Source of the DNA: Tillandsia leiboldiana
Taxonomy: Eukaryota; Streptophyta; Magnoliopsida; Poales; Bromeliaceae
Length of the DNA stretch: 64,000 nucleotides
Assembly: GCA_029204045.2 (NCBI GenBank)
Contig: JAQNDB010000477.1
Location: 1 to 64,000 of the forward strand
Reading direction: 5' to 3'
The position numbers and the translations under genes were made by a program. Shown in pieces: positions 32,444-43,224 of this stretch (its first letter is position 1; every line of letters starts with the position of its first letter). The notes under the pieces are model-generated. The model was not told where the DNA came from. It searched no databases and saw only the letters and a program-made list of their open reading frames with translations.

Positions 32444-32827
32444 CTGTGAGCAAACCTCAAGAACACGAGAAAAAATTGTTTATTTTCAAAAATTAGAAAA
32501 ATTGTACCCAAACAATCATTATCATGTAGAGAGACTAGGAATCAAATTAGTTTTGCAAAAAGAATTTTAAAAATAGATCAATCCCATGTTTTTCAAAAAT
32601 TCCTATTATATGCCCTAAAACCGAATTTTTAGAAATCGAAGCCTAAAAATCCGTTAATCAAGAGAATACCTAGCATATAATCAAAACTAATCTATCCAGA
32701 GTTCTTATTTCAAAAGAAATTTGACCAAAAACCAAGCTCAAACGAAAAAGTTACAAGATTTCCTCACGTTTTTGAGCAAAAAGATGAAAAACTGTGAAAA
32801 ACCGAGTTTTTGATCAAGAAAACTTAC
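32444..32827 (-). other. Predicted leader intron of accessory ORF
   Basis: Donor CCAA|GTAAGT at 32827, about 120 bp downstream of a TATA box; acceptor TTTGCTCACAG at 32444, preceded by a T-rich run, 34 bases before the ATG. The length of 384 bp is normal for plants. Inferred. Confidence 0.5.
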
Positions 32828-32945
32828 TTGGAATCGAAGAACCTGAGTTGAAAAAGGCTCCAAATCAGTTGATTTCTAGAGAGAGAAGCTCTGGAGACTT
32901 AGGAACAAAAGATTGAAGTAAAAGGAAATCAAAACCCTTTTGTTC

Positions 32946-33055
32946 TATATAAAACCCTAGCCGCGGTCCGGATCGGATCGTGAATGTAGTCCGGATCGGC
33001 TACCCGCAGGAAATTCCTGCGTTCGGGATCCGGATCGAATTGTCCAGTCCGGATC
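32946..33055 (-). promoter_or_regulatory. Internal promoter of accessory ORF: TATA box plus TCCGGATC sites
   Basis: Minus-strand TTTATATAG (32946-32954), with at least four TCCGGATC-containing sites immediately upstream (32967-33052), including one full GGATCCGGATC. The same word in pairs stands upstream of the TATA box in the Sirevirus LTRs. A perfect 15-bp inverted repeat GCAGGAAATTCCTGC (about 33007) lies among them. Confidence 0.65.
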
Positions 33056-33059
33056 GGCT

Positions 33060-33989
33060 CCAAACTTTTTCTACAGAAAAATTTAGAAAAATTCTAGAAA
33101 ATCTAGAAAAAGATTGTAAGCACTTTTGCATGTCAACTTTAAATGAAAATCATCATTTCATAATAAAAGAAATAGATTATGCAAAATCTATCAAAAATAT
33201 CCAACTAATGAAACGAAAATTTATAAAAATTAAATCCCTTAAAGTTGAACAAGTTCAATTACATCTATCATGATCTTATGAGTAATGCCTTTATCAAATC
33301 ATCAATTTGGTAAAGAAAATGAAATACCAAGATCAATAGATGTTTGAAATCCCAGATAAGTTAGATAATATATCTAGACAAATTATTATAAGGAGTGGCT
33401 CTTTGAGCATCTTTCATTAAAATTCCCACCTTAAACCAACCTTGGAATTTGACAGAGTCAAGTATTCCAAAAAGCATTTTATCTAATCAACTTGAAAAAC
33501 CATGCTTGGTATACATGTGGTAGCTGCACATAGTACTCGGACGACCGAGGTGGTAGCTCTTTCCTCCATGTGGTGGTAGTTTTCACACTCCTCATTGGGA
33601 TGTAACTCTTTCCACATCTTTTGAGCATAACAATTTTCATTAACTCCCCCTCAAATGGCTATCAATTATTTAAAATATAAAGTATTCAATCAAAAATTGA
33701 TCTAAATTTCATACTCGACTCAATTGTCAAATAAGATAAAGTCTAAACCAAGAGATCATTTGAGAGAGAAATTGACTTTGATCAAAACAAAGATGACTTA
33801 ATTGACATAAATGATCATTGCATCAAATGAATTATTATGATATCCAAAGCATAATAAATTTCTAAATAAATGAAAGGATGCAATTAAAGTCAATAATTCT
33901 AATGCTCAATTAATGTTCTATGTACAAACATAGATAATGAACACAAACACAAAACAAAACCTAACCTAAGCAATGATTTCAAAAAAGAA
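33060..33989 (-). other. AT-rich non-coding spacer of copia-2 between pol and internal promoter
   Basis: About 0.9 kb of AT-rich sequence without a plausible frame on either strand. The one feature I see is a polypurine-like tract at 33641-33654 on the minus strand. Confidence 0.6.
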
Positions 33990-35396
33990 TTATTTCAAGG
34001 AAAGCATTCCAATTGCCTTACGCAAATGAATAAATCGTTTTTGATCCAAAGGTTTTGTTAAGATGTCAGCTAATTGATCCTCAGTTGAAATGTACGAAAT
34101 TTGAAGAATATTTGATTCAACTAGCTCTCTTAGAAAATGATATCTAAGTTCAATGTGTTTTGTTCTCGAGTGCAACACAGGATTTTTAAAAATATTTATA
34201 GCACTTGTGTTGTCACAAAGAATCGTTACCGAAGTTGCTGAAATCCGGAAGTTGCTCAACACACTTTTCATCTAAATGAGTTGGGTTGAACAACTACCTG
34301 CTGAAATATATTCCGCTTCGGCAGTCGAGAATGCAATGCAGTTTTGCTTTTTACTATGCCATGCAACAAGGCAATGGCCAAGATAAAAACATGCACCACT
34401 CGTACTCTTCCGATCATTCACAGATCCTGCCCAATCGGCATCTGAATATCCTATAATGTCAAGCGTTGTTCCCATAGGATACCAAATTCCGAAATTCAAA
34501 GTTCCTTTGATGTACCGGATGATCCTTTTCACCGCTTTCAGGTGAACCTCCTTTGGTGCTGATTGATATCTCGCGCAAATCCCAACACTAAAGGATATAT
34601 CCGGGCGACTAGCCGTGAGATAGAGTAGACTTCCTATCATGCTGCGATAAAGCTTCTCGTCTACACTCTCACTAAGAGATTCACTTCCTAATCCCTTATT
34701 GCTAGTTCCCATAAGAGTCGGAAAATCTTTAGAGTTTTCTAAATCGAATTTCTTCACCAACTCCCTTGCATACTTGGATTGACACAAATGGATGCCATAA
34801 ACATCTTGTTTCACTTGCAATCTAAGAAAGTATGTCAGTTCGCCCATCATTGACATCTCAAATTCGCTTTCCATGGTTTCCGCGAATTTAGAAGCATCAT
34901 TATCTCTTGTTGCCCCAAATACGATGTCATCGACATAGATTTGTGCCACAATGAAATTATCCTGATAATGCTTCACAAAGAGAGTCCGGTCTGCTCCTCC
35001 TCGAGTATAGCCCTTTTCTAATAGGTGCTTTGTCAACCTTTTGTACCACGCTCGCGGTGCTTATTTTAGACCGTAAAGAGCCTTTTTCAAACGAAAAACA
35101 TGGTTAGGTTGTTTACAGTCTACAAAACCTTTCGGTTGAGCCACATAAACTTCCTCGTTTAAAAACCCATTTAAAAACGCGCTCTTAACGTCCATTTGAA
35201 AGAGTTTGATTTTAAAATGACAAGCAATTGCGAACAAAATTCTAATCGACTCGAGTCGAGCTACCGGGGCGAATGTTTCATCAAAGTCTATACCTTCAAT
35301 TTGTGAGTAGCCCTGAGCAACTAGACGTGCTTTGTTCCTGATGATGGTACCATCCACGTTTTTCTTATTCTTGAAAATCCATTTAGTACCAATCAC
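33990..35396 (-). pseudogene. pol: Reverse transcriptase-RNase H of copia-2, two in-frame stops
   Basis: One frame read from 35396 to 33990 with stops at 35058-35060 (TAA where the family has Gln in YGLKQAPRAWY) and 34272-34274 (TAG where a Trp is expected). RT motifs: GTKWIFKNKKN, ARLVAQGYSQ, DVKSAFLNGFLNEEVYVAQP, catalytic YVDD (QIYVDDIVFG) and SRPDISFSVG. RNase H: GYSDADWAGS, STAEAEYIS, CDNTSAI and RTKHIELRYHFLRE. Both stops fit C-to-T or G-to-A transitions. The enzyme copies element RNA into DNA; this copy could not make full-length protein. Confidence 0.92.
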
Positions 35397-35399
35397 GTT

Positions 35400-36540
35400 G
35401 TGTTGCTTCGGAGGCTTCGTTAATCCCAGACTTTGTTTCGTTCGAACTGATGGAGCTCTTCCTGCATTGCTTCAATCCAGTAGTCATCCTGAAGAGCTTC
35501 ATCAATGTTCTTTGGTTCTAACATGGAGACGTAACATGCGACTCCACAAACCAACTGTCTCCGAGTCCTGACTCCTTCTTGTGGGTCTCCAATAATATTA
35601 GATTCCGGATGATCCTTGGAGATGCGTAACGTTTGTGGTAACGGAGTACTCGGAGGTACATGTGATGATTCCTGCACATCAGATAAACTTGAAGAACCAT
35701 TAGATGCATCAACATTATCGAAAGAGTTATTACGAGAAGATGCATTTACAGGAGAGTCATCATCTAGAGACATATCAGGGGTAGATTTATCAGATGCAAA
35801 GTGAAAAGCTTCATCTACTTTAACATTTATAGATTCTATCATCGTTTTAGATTCCATGTTAAATACCCGATATGCTCTACTGTTTGTAGAATAACCCATG
35901 AAAATCCCTTCGTCACTTTGAGAGTCAAATTTTCCAAGTTTTTCGCGGTCACGTAAAATGTAACAACGACTCCCAAAGATACGAAAATATTTGATATTAG
36001 GTTTTCTACAAAACCATAGCTCATATGGTGTATTTAAAGTTCCCGGGCGCAAATACACTCGATTAATTACATAGACGGTGGTGTTCACAGCTTCAGCCCA
36101 AAAATATAACGGTAAATTCCGGCTATGAAGCATCACACGTGCCATCTCTTGAACAACCCTGTTTTTGCGCTCGACTACACCATTCTGCTGAGGTGTATAG
36201 GGTGCTGAGAATTCATGTTTTATGCCATTGGAAGTGCAAAAATCAATGAATTTAGAATTAATGAATTCTCCACCTCTATCACTTCGAACACGAACGATCT
36301 TTTCATTTCTTTCATTCATAATACGATGACAAACCTCATGAAAAGAGTCGAAAGTATCCGCTTTCTCTTTTAAAAAAGTTACCCATGAATACCTAAAGAA
36401 ATCATCAACCAAAAGAAAAATATACCATTTACCTCTAAAAGATGGTTGACGAGTCGGCCCCATTAAGTCCATGTGCAATAATTCCAAGGGCCGATTGGTA
36501 CCAACGTGGTTCAAGTTCTTGTGTGCAGCCCTTGATTATT
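35400..36540 (-). pseudogene. pol: Integrase of copia-2 (bounded by a stop and a frameshift)
   Basis: Frame from 36540 down to 35420. DD35E catalytic core: D in LHMDLMGP, D in RSDRGGEF and E in NGVVERKNR, with 35 residues between the last two. A Ser/Asp-rich C-terminal linker follows, then the start of the RT region (EALQDDYWIEAMQEELHQFE). Upstream, a TAA (about 36540; CAG in copia-1) separates it from the HHCC zinc site. Downstream, the frame shifts by one base at KVWD (about 35415) before GTKWIFKN. Both lesions recur in the duplicate copy, so they are real and not read errors. Confidence 0.9.
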
Positions 36541-36542
36541 TT

Positions 36543-38490
36543 CCCTTTTGACAACCACCACACACAATGTTTTCTTTAAATAAAAGTTTAGGAACCCCCT
36601 TAACCACGTCTTTATTTGAAATCCTTGCTAGTTCTTTAAAATTAATGTGACCTAGTCTTTCATGCCAAAGAGTTTCATTATCCAAAGAAACTAGGTTACA
36701 TTTTTCAGAAATTTTATTTGAAACAACATAGTAATTATTTTCTGACCTAACCCCTTTAAAAAAGAAACATGGTTCTTATCAGTTACAATACATTCTATAG
36801 AGGAAAAATTAACTGAGAAACCATTGTCACAAAGTTGACTTATACTAATGAGGTAGTCTTTAGGCCTTCAACAAATAAGACATTGTTCAGAACCGGGCCT
36901 TCTGGAATAGCGATTGTTCCCTTTCCAATAATTTTGGAAGAACGACCGTCTCCGAAAACAACATGTCCTCCGGAGATTTTCTCTAAATTTTGAAAGCAGT
37001 TTTTGTCACCGGTCATGTGACGGGAACACCCACTATCCAGATACCAAGACGAGTTGTCACAAGCATGTAAAGAAGTATGAACAACAAGACAAGGGAAGAT
37101 TTCACCTTTGCGCACCCAAACCTTTTTGGACTGCGTCGACAATGTTCGTGAAGTTATTCTTCTCGGTGAAAGCGTCTTGATTGATTCATCGCTTGACATC
37201 GTCTTGCGAGGTGAACTACCAAGGCTCTTTTCCTTTGAAAAATTTTCCTTTGATTTTGGGGGAATCACCTTTTTGGTAGTTGTTGCAAGATGCACTTGAG
37301 TTGATCGCTTTGCTCCCATCTTGCAATTTCTTCTAATGTGCCCTGCAAAACAACAACGAAAACAAACCTTTGTTCTTGACGATCCCGAAGAGGGTGAGGT
37401 AGGGTTGTTGTCGTTGTATGCTCTAAATTCCATCGTCGGAGGAGGAGATACCGACTGAGGCACAAAAACTGTTCCACTCGAACTAGGACTGTCTCCAGTT
37501 TGAGTGTATCCGAGGCCGAATCGGTTTGTTTGACCAAGACCAAGCATCTTATCCAACTTACTCCTTCCAGAAGAGAATCGCTTTAAATCATCTTTGAGTT
37601 GGAAATGGTCTTCGTCATTTCCATTTTCTCCTGTCGGGCCTCGGTATAGAGCTTCAAAAAGTAACCAGCTTTATCAATTATTTTTACATGTTCCTTCTCA
37701 AAATGCTCATTTTTCTCTTGAAGTGAAGCATTTGCTTTTATCAGGTTATCCCTTTCCACTTCAAGACCGGTCGAGAGAGAAGTTGCCCTTTTTACTTCTT
37801 CTTCGAGATCCTGCAATCTCCCTCTCAACCCCTTGTTTTGCTTAGCCAGTTTCTTTGAATCCCTCAAAAGTTTATAGTAGGCTAGAGCAAAATCTTCACC
37901 TTCAGAGTTACTCGATTCGTCGTCCGTTGCAGTTTTTTCAACCTGGGAGGAGTTGGACAATGAATCGGATGTACTTGCCATTAAGCACATGAAGGGTGAA
38001 GATGTGGACGCGTGGAACGCCGTTGCGTTATTCTCTTCATCACTTGAAGATGACTCATTTGACGTTGAGGTGTCATCCCAAGTGACGGCTTGCATCGCTT
38101 TCTTCTTTGACGGATTCTTATTTGGACACTCCGTTGAGATATGGCCGTATCCTCGGCACTTGAAGCATTGGACTTGTCCCTCTGAGCTTTTCTTATCCTT
38201 TGAAAAACTTTCTTGCTTTCTTGACTTTTGGCTTGAAAAACCTTTGCCTTTCTTCCACTTTCCGAAGGATGGAGTTTTACTTGAATTACCCCTTCGAAAG
38301 TTTCGGCGAAATCTTCTTGTCAAGAGAGCAAGCTGCTTCTCAAAGTCCTCCATAGATAGGTTCTCGTCATCGTCTGAGGAGGATGAATTCGTGTCTTCTT
38401 CTTTTGTTGTTTTCAACGCAAAACCTGAAGACTTAGAAGTAGATGCTTTTCCAGAAGAATAGTTAGTAGGAAATGTCATTTCATATGTTT
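36543..38490 (-). pseudogene. gag: Gag-protease of copia-2, left contig copy, truncated by gap
   Basis: Nearly identical to 40627-42584. It carries one-base deletions not seen there (about 36775, 36854 and 37602), which break the frame into pieces at 36840-37556 and 37583-38479. It ends at the N gap in the middle of Gag. Most likely the same locus as the right copy, with uncorrected errors at a contig end. Confidence 0.85.
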
Positions 38491-38590
38491 NNNNNNNNNN
38501 NNNNNNNNNNNNNNNNNNNNNNNNNNNNNNNNNNNNNNNNNNNNNNNNNNNNNNNNNNNNNNNNNNNNNNNNNNNNNNNNNNNNNNNNNN
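38491..38590. other. Assembly gap (100 N)
   Basis: Exactly 100 unknown bases, the conventional size for a gap of unknown length. The 4005 bp to its left (34486-38490) match the 3994 bp to its right (38591-42584) in the same orientation. Confidence 0.99.
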
Positions 38591-40626
38591 ATTCCGAAAT
38601 CAAAGTTCCTTTGATTTACCGGATGATACCTTTTCACCGCTTTCCAGGTGAACCTCGACTTTGGTTGCTGGATTGATTATCTCGCCAAATCCCAACACTA
38701 AAGGATATATCCGGGCGACTAGCCGTGAGATAGAGTAGACACTTCCTATCATGCTGCGATAGCTTCTCGTCTACACTCTCACTAAGAGATTACATTCCTA
38801 ATCCCTTATTGCTAGTTCCCATAAGAGTCGAAAATCTTTAGAGTTTTCTAAATCGAATTTCTTTCACCAACTCCCTTGCATACTTGGATTGACACAAATG
38901 GATGCCATAAACATGTTGTTTCACTTGCAATCTAAGAAAGTATGTCAGTTCGCCCATCATTGACATCTCAAATTTCGCTTTCCATGGTTTCCCGCGAATT
39001 TAGAAGCATCATTATCTCCTTGTGTGCCCAAATAAATTGCTCATCGACATAGATTTGTGCCACAATGAAATTATCCTGATAATGCTTCACAAAGAGAGTC
39101 CGGTCTGCTCCTCCTCGAGTATGCCCTTTTCTATAGTGCTTTGTCAACCTTTTGTACCACGCTCGCGGTGCTTATTTTAGACCGTAAAAGAGCCTTTTTC
39201 AAACGAAAACATGGTTAGGTTGTTTACAGTCTACAAAACCTTTCGGTTGAGCCACATAAACTTCCTCGTTTAAAAACCCATTTAAAAAACGCGCTCTTAC
39301 GTCCATTTGAAGAGTTTGATTTTAAAATGACAAGCAATTGCGAACAAAATACGATCGACTCAGTCGACTACGGGGCGAAGTTTCATCAAAGTCTATACCT
39401 CATTTGTGAGTAGCCCTGAGCCTAGACGTGCTTTGTTCCTGATGATGGTACCATCCACGTTTTTCCTTATTCTTGAAAATCCATTAGTACCAATCACGTT
39501 GTGTTGCTTCGGAGGCTTCGTTAATTCCAGACTTTGTTTTCGTTCGAACTGATGGAGCTCTTCCTGCATTGCTTCAATCCAGTAGTCATCCTGAAGAGCT
39601 TCATCATGTTCTTTGGTTCTAACATGGAGACGTAACATGCGACTCCACAAACCACTGTCTCCGAGTCCTGACTCCTTCTTGTGGGTCTCCAATTTTAGAT
39701 TCCGGATGATCCTTGGAGATGCGTAACGTTTGTGGTAACGGAGTACTCGGAGGTACATGTGATGAATTCCTGCACATCAGATAAACTTGAAGAACCATTA
39801 GATGCATCAACATTATCGAAGAAGTTATTACGAGAAGATGCATTTACAGGAGAGTCATCATCTAGAGACATATCAGGGGTAGATTTATCAGATGCAAAGT
39901 GAAAAGCTTCATCTACTTTAACATTTATAGATTCTACATCGTTTTAGATTCCAGTTAAATACCCGATATGCTCTACTGTTTGTAGACCCATGAAATCCCT
40001 TCGTCACTTCGAGAGTCAAATTTTCCAAGATTTTCGCGGTCACGTAAAATGTAACAACGACTCCCAAGATACGAAATATTTGATATTTGGTTTTCTACAA
40101 AACCATAGCTCATATGGTGTATTTAAAGTTCCCGGGCGCAAATACACTCGATTAATTACATAGACGGCGTGTGTTCACAGCTTCAGCCCAAAAATATAAC
40201 GGTAAATTCCGGCTATGAAGCATCACACGTGCCATCTCTTGAACAACCCTGTTTTTTGCGCTCGACTACACCATTCTTGCTGAGGTGTATAGGGTGCTGA
40301 GAATTCATGTTTTATGCCATTGGAAGTGCAAAAATCAATGAATTTAGAATTAATGAATTCTCCACCTCTATCACTTCGAACACGAACGATCTTTTCATTT
40401 CTTTCATTCATAATACGATGACAAACCTCATGAAAAGAGTCGAAAGTATCCGCTTTCTCTTTTAAAAAAGTTACCCATGAATACCTAAAGAAATCATCAA
40501 CCAAAAGAAAAATATACCATTTACCTCTAAAAGATGGTTGACGAGTCGGCCCCATTAAGTCCATGTGCAATAATTCCAAGGGCCGATTGGTACCAACGTG
40601 GTTCAGTTCTTGTGTGCAGCCCTTGA
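38591..40626 (-). pseudogene. pol: Second copy of copia-2 integrase-RT region, indel-rich (probable assembly duplicate)
   Basis: Matches 34486-36540 base for base apart from many one-base insertions and deletions (for example near 38628, 38655, 39012, 39295 and 40265), which shatter the frame. The indels are densest next to the gap and vanish beyond about 40600, as at a thinly covered contig end. It should not be counted as another gene copy. Confidence 0.85.
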
Positions 40627-43191
40627 TTATTTTCCCTTTTGACAACCACCACACACAATGTTTTCTTTAAATAAAAGTTTAGGAACCCCCTTAACCACGT
40701 CTTTATTTGAAATCCTTGCTAGTTCTTTAAAATTAATGTGACCTAGTCTTTCATGCCAAAGAGTTTCATTATCCAAAGAAACTAGGTTACATTTTTCAGA
40801 AATTTTATTTGAAACAACATAGTAATTATTTTCTGACCTAACCCCTTTAAAAAAGAAAACATGGTTCTTATCAGTTACAATACATTCTATAGAGGAAAAA
40901 TTAACTGAGAAACCATTGTCACAAAGTTGACTTATACTAATGAGGTTAGTCTTTAGGCCTTCAACAAATAAGACATTGTTCAGAACCGGGCCTTCTGGAA
41001 TAGCGATTGTTCCCTTTCCAATAATTTTGGAAGAACGACCGTCTCCGAAAACAACATGTCCTCCGGAGATTTTCTCTAAATTTTGAAAGCAGTTTTTGTC
41101 ACCGGTCATGTGACGGGAACACCCACTATCCAGATACCAAGACGAGTTGTCACAAGCATGTAAAGAAGTATGAACAACAAGACAAGGGAAGATTTCACCT
41201 TTGCGCACCCAAACCTTTTTGGACTGCGTCGACAATGTTCGTGAAGTTATTCTTCTCGGTGAAAGCGTCTTGATTGATTCATCGCTTGACATCGTCTTGC
41301 GAGGTGAACTACCAAGGCTCTTTTCCTTTGAAAAATTTTCCTTTGATTTTGGGGGAATCACCTTTTTGGTAGTTGTTGCAAGATGCACTTGAGTTGATCG
41401 CTTTGCTCCCATCTTGCAATTTCTTCTAATGTGCCCTGCAAAACAACAACGAAAACAAACCTTTGTTCTTGACGATCCCGAAGAGGGTGAGGTAGGGTTG
41501 TTGTCGTTGTATGCTCTAAATTCCATCGTCGGAGGAGGAGATACCGACTGAGGCACAAAAACTGTTCCACTCGAACTAGGACTGTCTCCAGTTTGAGTGT
41601 ATCCGAGGCCGAATCGGTTTGTTTGACCAAGACCAAGCATCTTATCCAACTTACTCCTTCCAGAAGAGAATCGCTTTAAATCATCTTTGAGTTGGAAAAT
41701 GGTCTTCGTCATTTCCATTTTCTCCTGTCGGGCCTCGGTATAGAGCTTCAAAAAGTAACCAGCTTTATCAATTATTTTTACATGTTCCTTCTCAAAATGC
41801 TCATTTTTCTCTTGAAGTGAAGCATTTGCTTTTATCAGGTTATCCCTTTCCACTTCAAGACCGGTCGAGAGAGAAGTTGCCCTTTTTACTTCTTCTTCGA
41901 GATCCTGCAATCTCCCTCTCAACCCCTTGTTTTGCTTAGCCAGTTTCTTTGAATCCCTCAAAAGTTTATAGTAGGCTAGAGCAAAATCTTCACCTTCAGA
42001 GTTACTCGATTCGTCGTCCGTTGCAGTTTTTTCAACCTGGGAGGAGTTGGACAATGAATCGGATGTACTTGCCATTAAGCACATGAAGGGTGAAGATGTG
42101 GACGCGTGGAACGCCGTTGCGTTATTCTCTTCATCACTTGAAGATGACTCATTTGACGTTGAGGTGTCATCCCAAGTGACGGCTTGCATCGCTTTCTTCT
42201 TTGACGGATTCTTATTTGGACACTCCGTTGAGATATGGCCGTATCCTCGGCACTTGAAGCATTGGACTTGTCCCTCTGAGCTTTTCTTATCCTTTGAAAA
42301 ACTTTCTTGCTTTCTTGACTTTTGGCTTGAAAAACCTTTGCCTTTCTTCCACTTTCCGAAGGATGGAGTTTTACTTGAATTACCCCTTCGAAAGTTTCGG
42401 CGAAATCTTCTTGTCAAGAGAGCAAGCTGCTTCTCAAAGTCCTCCATAGATAGGTTCTCGTCATCGTCTGAGGAGGATGAATTCGTGTCTTCTTCTTTTG
42501 TTGTTTTCAACGCAAAACCTGAAGACTTAGAAGTAGATGCTTTTCCAGAAGAATAGTTAGTAGGAAATGTCATTTCATATGTTTGTAATGAACCAACTAA
42601 TTCTTCTACACGGATTTCGTCCGGGTATTTAATAGTTTCAATGGCCGTAACCTTGGAACGAAATCTTTCAGGAAGAGTTCTTAAAATCTTCCTTACAATT
42701 TTAAATTCTGGAATTTTCTCTCCCAAGTTAGCACATGTGTTCACGATGTCTTGCAATCGTGTATAGTAATCTGTGAAAGATTCATTTTCTGCCAAGAAAA
42801 TAGAGTCAAATCTGCTCGTAAGCATTTGCAGCTTTTGAATCTGCACAAGGTTAGTTCCCTCATGTGTAACTTGAAGAACATCCCAGATTTCTTTCGCAGT
42901 CTCACATACCGAGACGCGAGAGAATTCCGTTTGTGACGAGGCATTAAATAAAGCGTCAATTCCTTTGCCATTGTAAGAAGATAAGTCTATCTCTTCCTTG
43001 GTCCATTTCGACCTAGGTTTGATGGTGTGAACATCAACAATAATTTCAGTTGGATTAAACCATCCTAACTCAATTGATTCCCACACCCGTTCGTCGATGG
43101 AAATAAGAAATGCTTTCATCCGTACTTTCCAGTAGGCATAGTTTGTTCCATCGAAGAACGGGGATCTGTTGATGTTTCCACCTTCAGTCAT
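40627..43191 (-). CDS. gag-pro: Gag-protease of copia-2, 854 aa, ends at premature stop
   Basis: ATG at 43191, 19 bases inside the PBS. The domains match copia-1: FDGTNYAYWKVRMKAF near residue 13, zinc knuckle CFKCRGYGHISTEC (about 311), coiled coil (about 405-510), a second knuckle CFRCCFAGHIRRNC (about 578, with an extra Cys), protease WYLDSGCSRHMTGD (about 685) and the integrase zinc site WHERLGH...CGGC near the end. It stops at TAA where copia-1 continues with Gln. The intact Gag could still package RNA in trans. This is the better of the two copies across the gap. Confidence 0.93.
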   Translation of the reverse strand: MTEGGNINRSPFFDGTNYAYWKVRMKAFLISIDERVWESIELGWFNPTEIIVDVHTIKPRSKWTKEEIDLSSYNGKGIDALFNASSQTEFSRVSVCETAKEIWDVLQVTHEGTNLVQIQKLQMLTSRFDSIFLAENESFTDYYTRLQDIVNTCANLGEKIPEFKIVRKILRTLPERFRSKVTAIETIKYPDEIRVEELVGSLQTYEMTFPTNYSSGKASTSKSSGFALKTTKEEDTNSSSSDDDENLSMEDFEKQLALLTRRFRRNFRRGNSSKTPSFGKWKKGKGFSSQKSRKQESFSKDKKSSEGQVQCFKCRGYGHISTECPNKNPSKKKAMQAVTWDDTSTSNESSSSDEENNATAFHASTSSPFMCLMASTSDSLSNSSQVEKTATDDESSNSEGEDFALAYYKLLRDSKKLAKQNKGLRGRLQDLEEEVKRATSLSTGLEVERDNLIKANASLQEKNEHFEKEHVKIIDKAGYFLKLYTEARQEKMEMTKTIFQLKDDLKRFSSGRSKLDKMLGLGQTNRFGLGYTQTGDSPSSSGTVFVPQSVSPPPTMEFRAYNDNNPTSPSSGSSRTKVCFRCCFAGHIRRNCKMGAKRSTQVHLATTTKKVIPPKSKENFSKEKSLGSSPRKTMSSDESIKTLSPRRITSRTLSTQSKKVWVRKGEIFPCLVVHTSLHACDNSSWYLDSGCSRHMTGDKNCFQNLEKISGGHVVFGDGRSSKIIGKGTIAIPEGPVLNNVLFVEGLKTNLISISQLCDNGFSVNFSSIECIVTDKNHVFFFKGVRSENNYYVVSNKISEKCNLVSLDNETLWHERLGHINFKELARISNKDVVKGVPKLLFKENIVCGGCQKGK

Positions 43192-43210
43192 TGTTTACAA
43201 CCCTATTCCT

Positions 43211-43222
43211 GCTCCGATACCA
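43211..43222 (-). other. Primer-binding site of copia-2
   Basis: Minus-strand TGGTATCGGAGC, one substitution from the usual TGGTATCAGAGC (initiator tRNA-Met), two bases inside the LTR. Confidence 0.8.
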
Positions 43223-43224
43223 AT

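Noticed and set aside
38591..43191. A second, tandem Sirevirus element
   Set aside because: There is no LTR between the copies, both share the same defects and the gap is exactly 100 N; an assembly duplicate explains it better.
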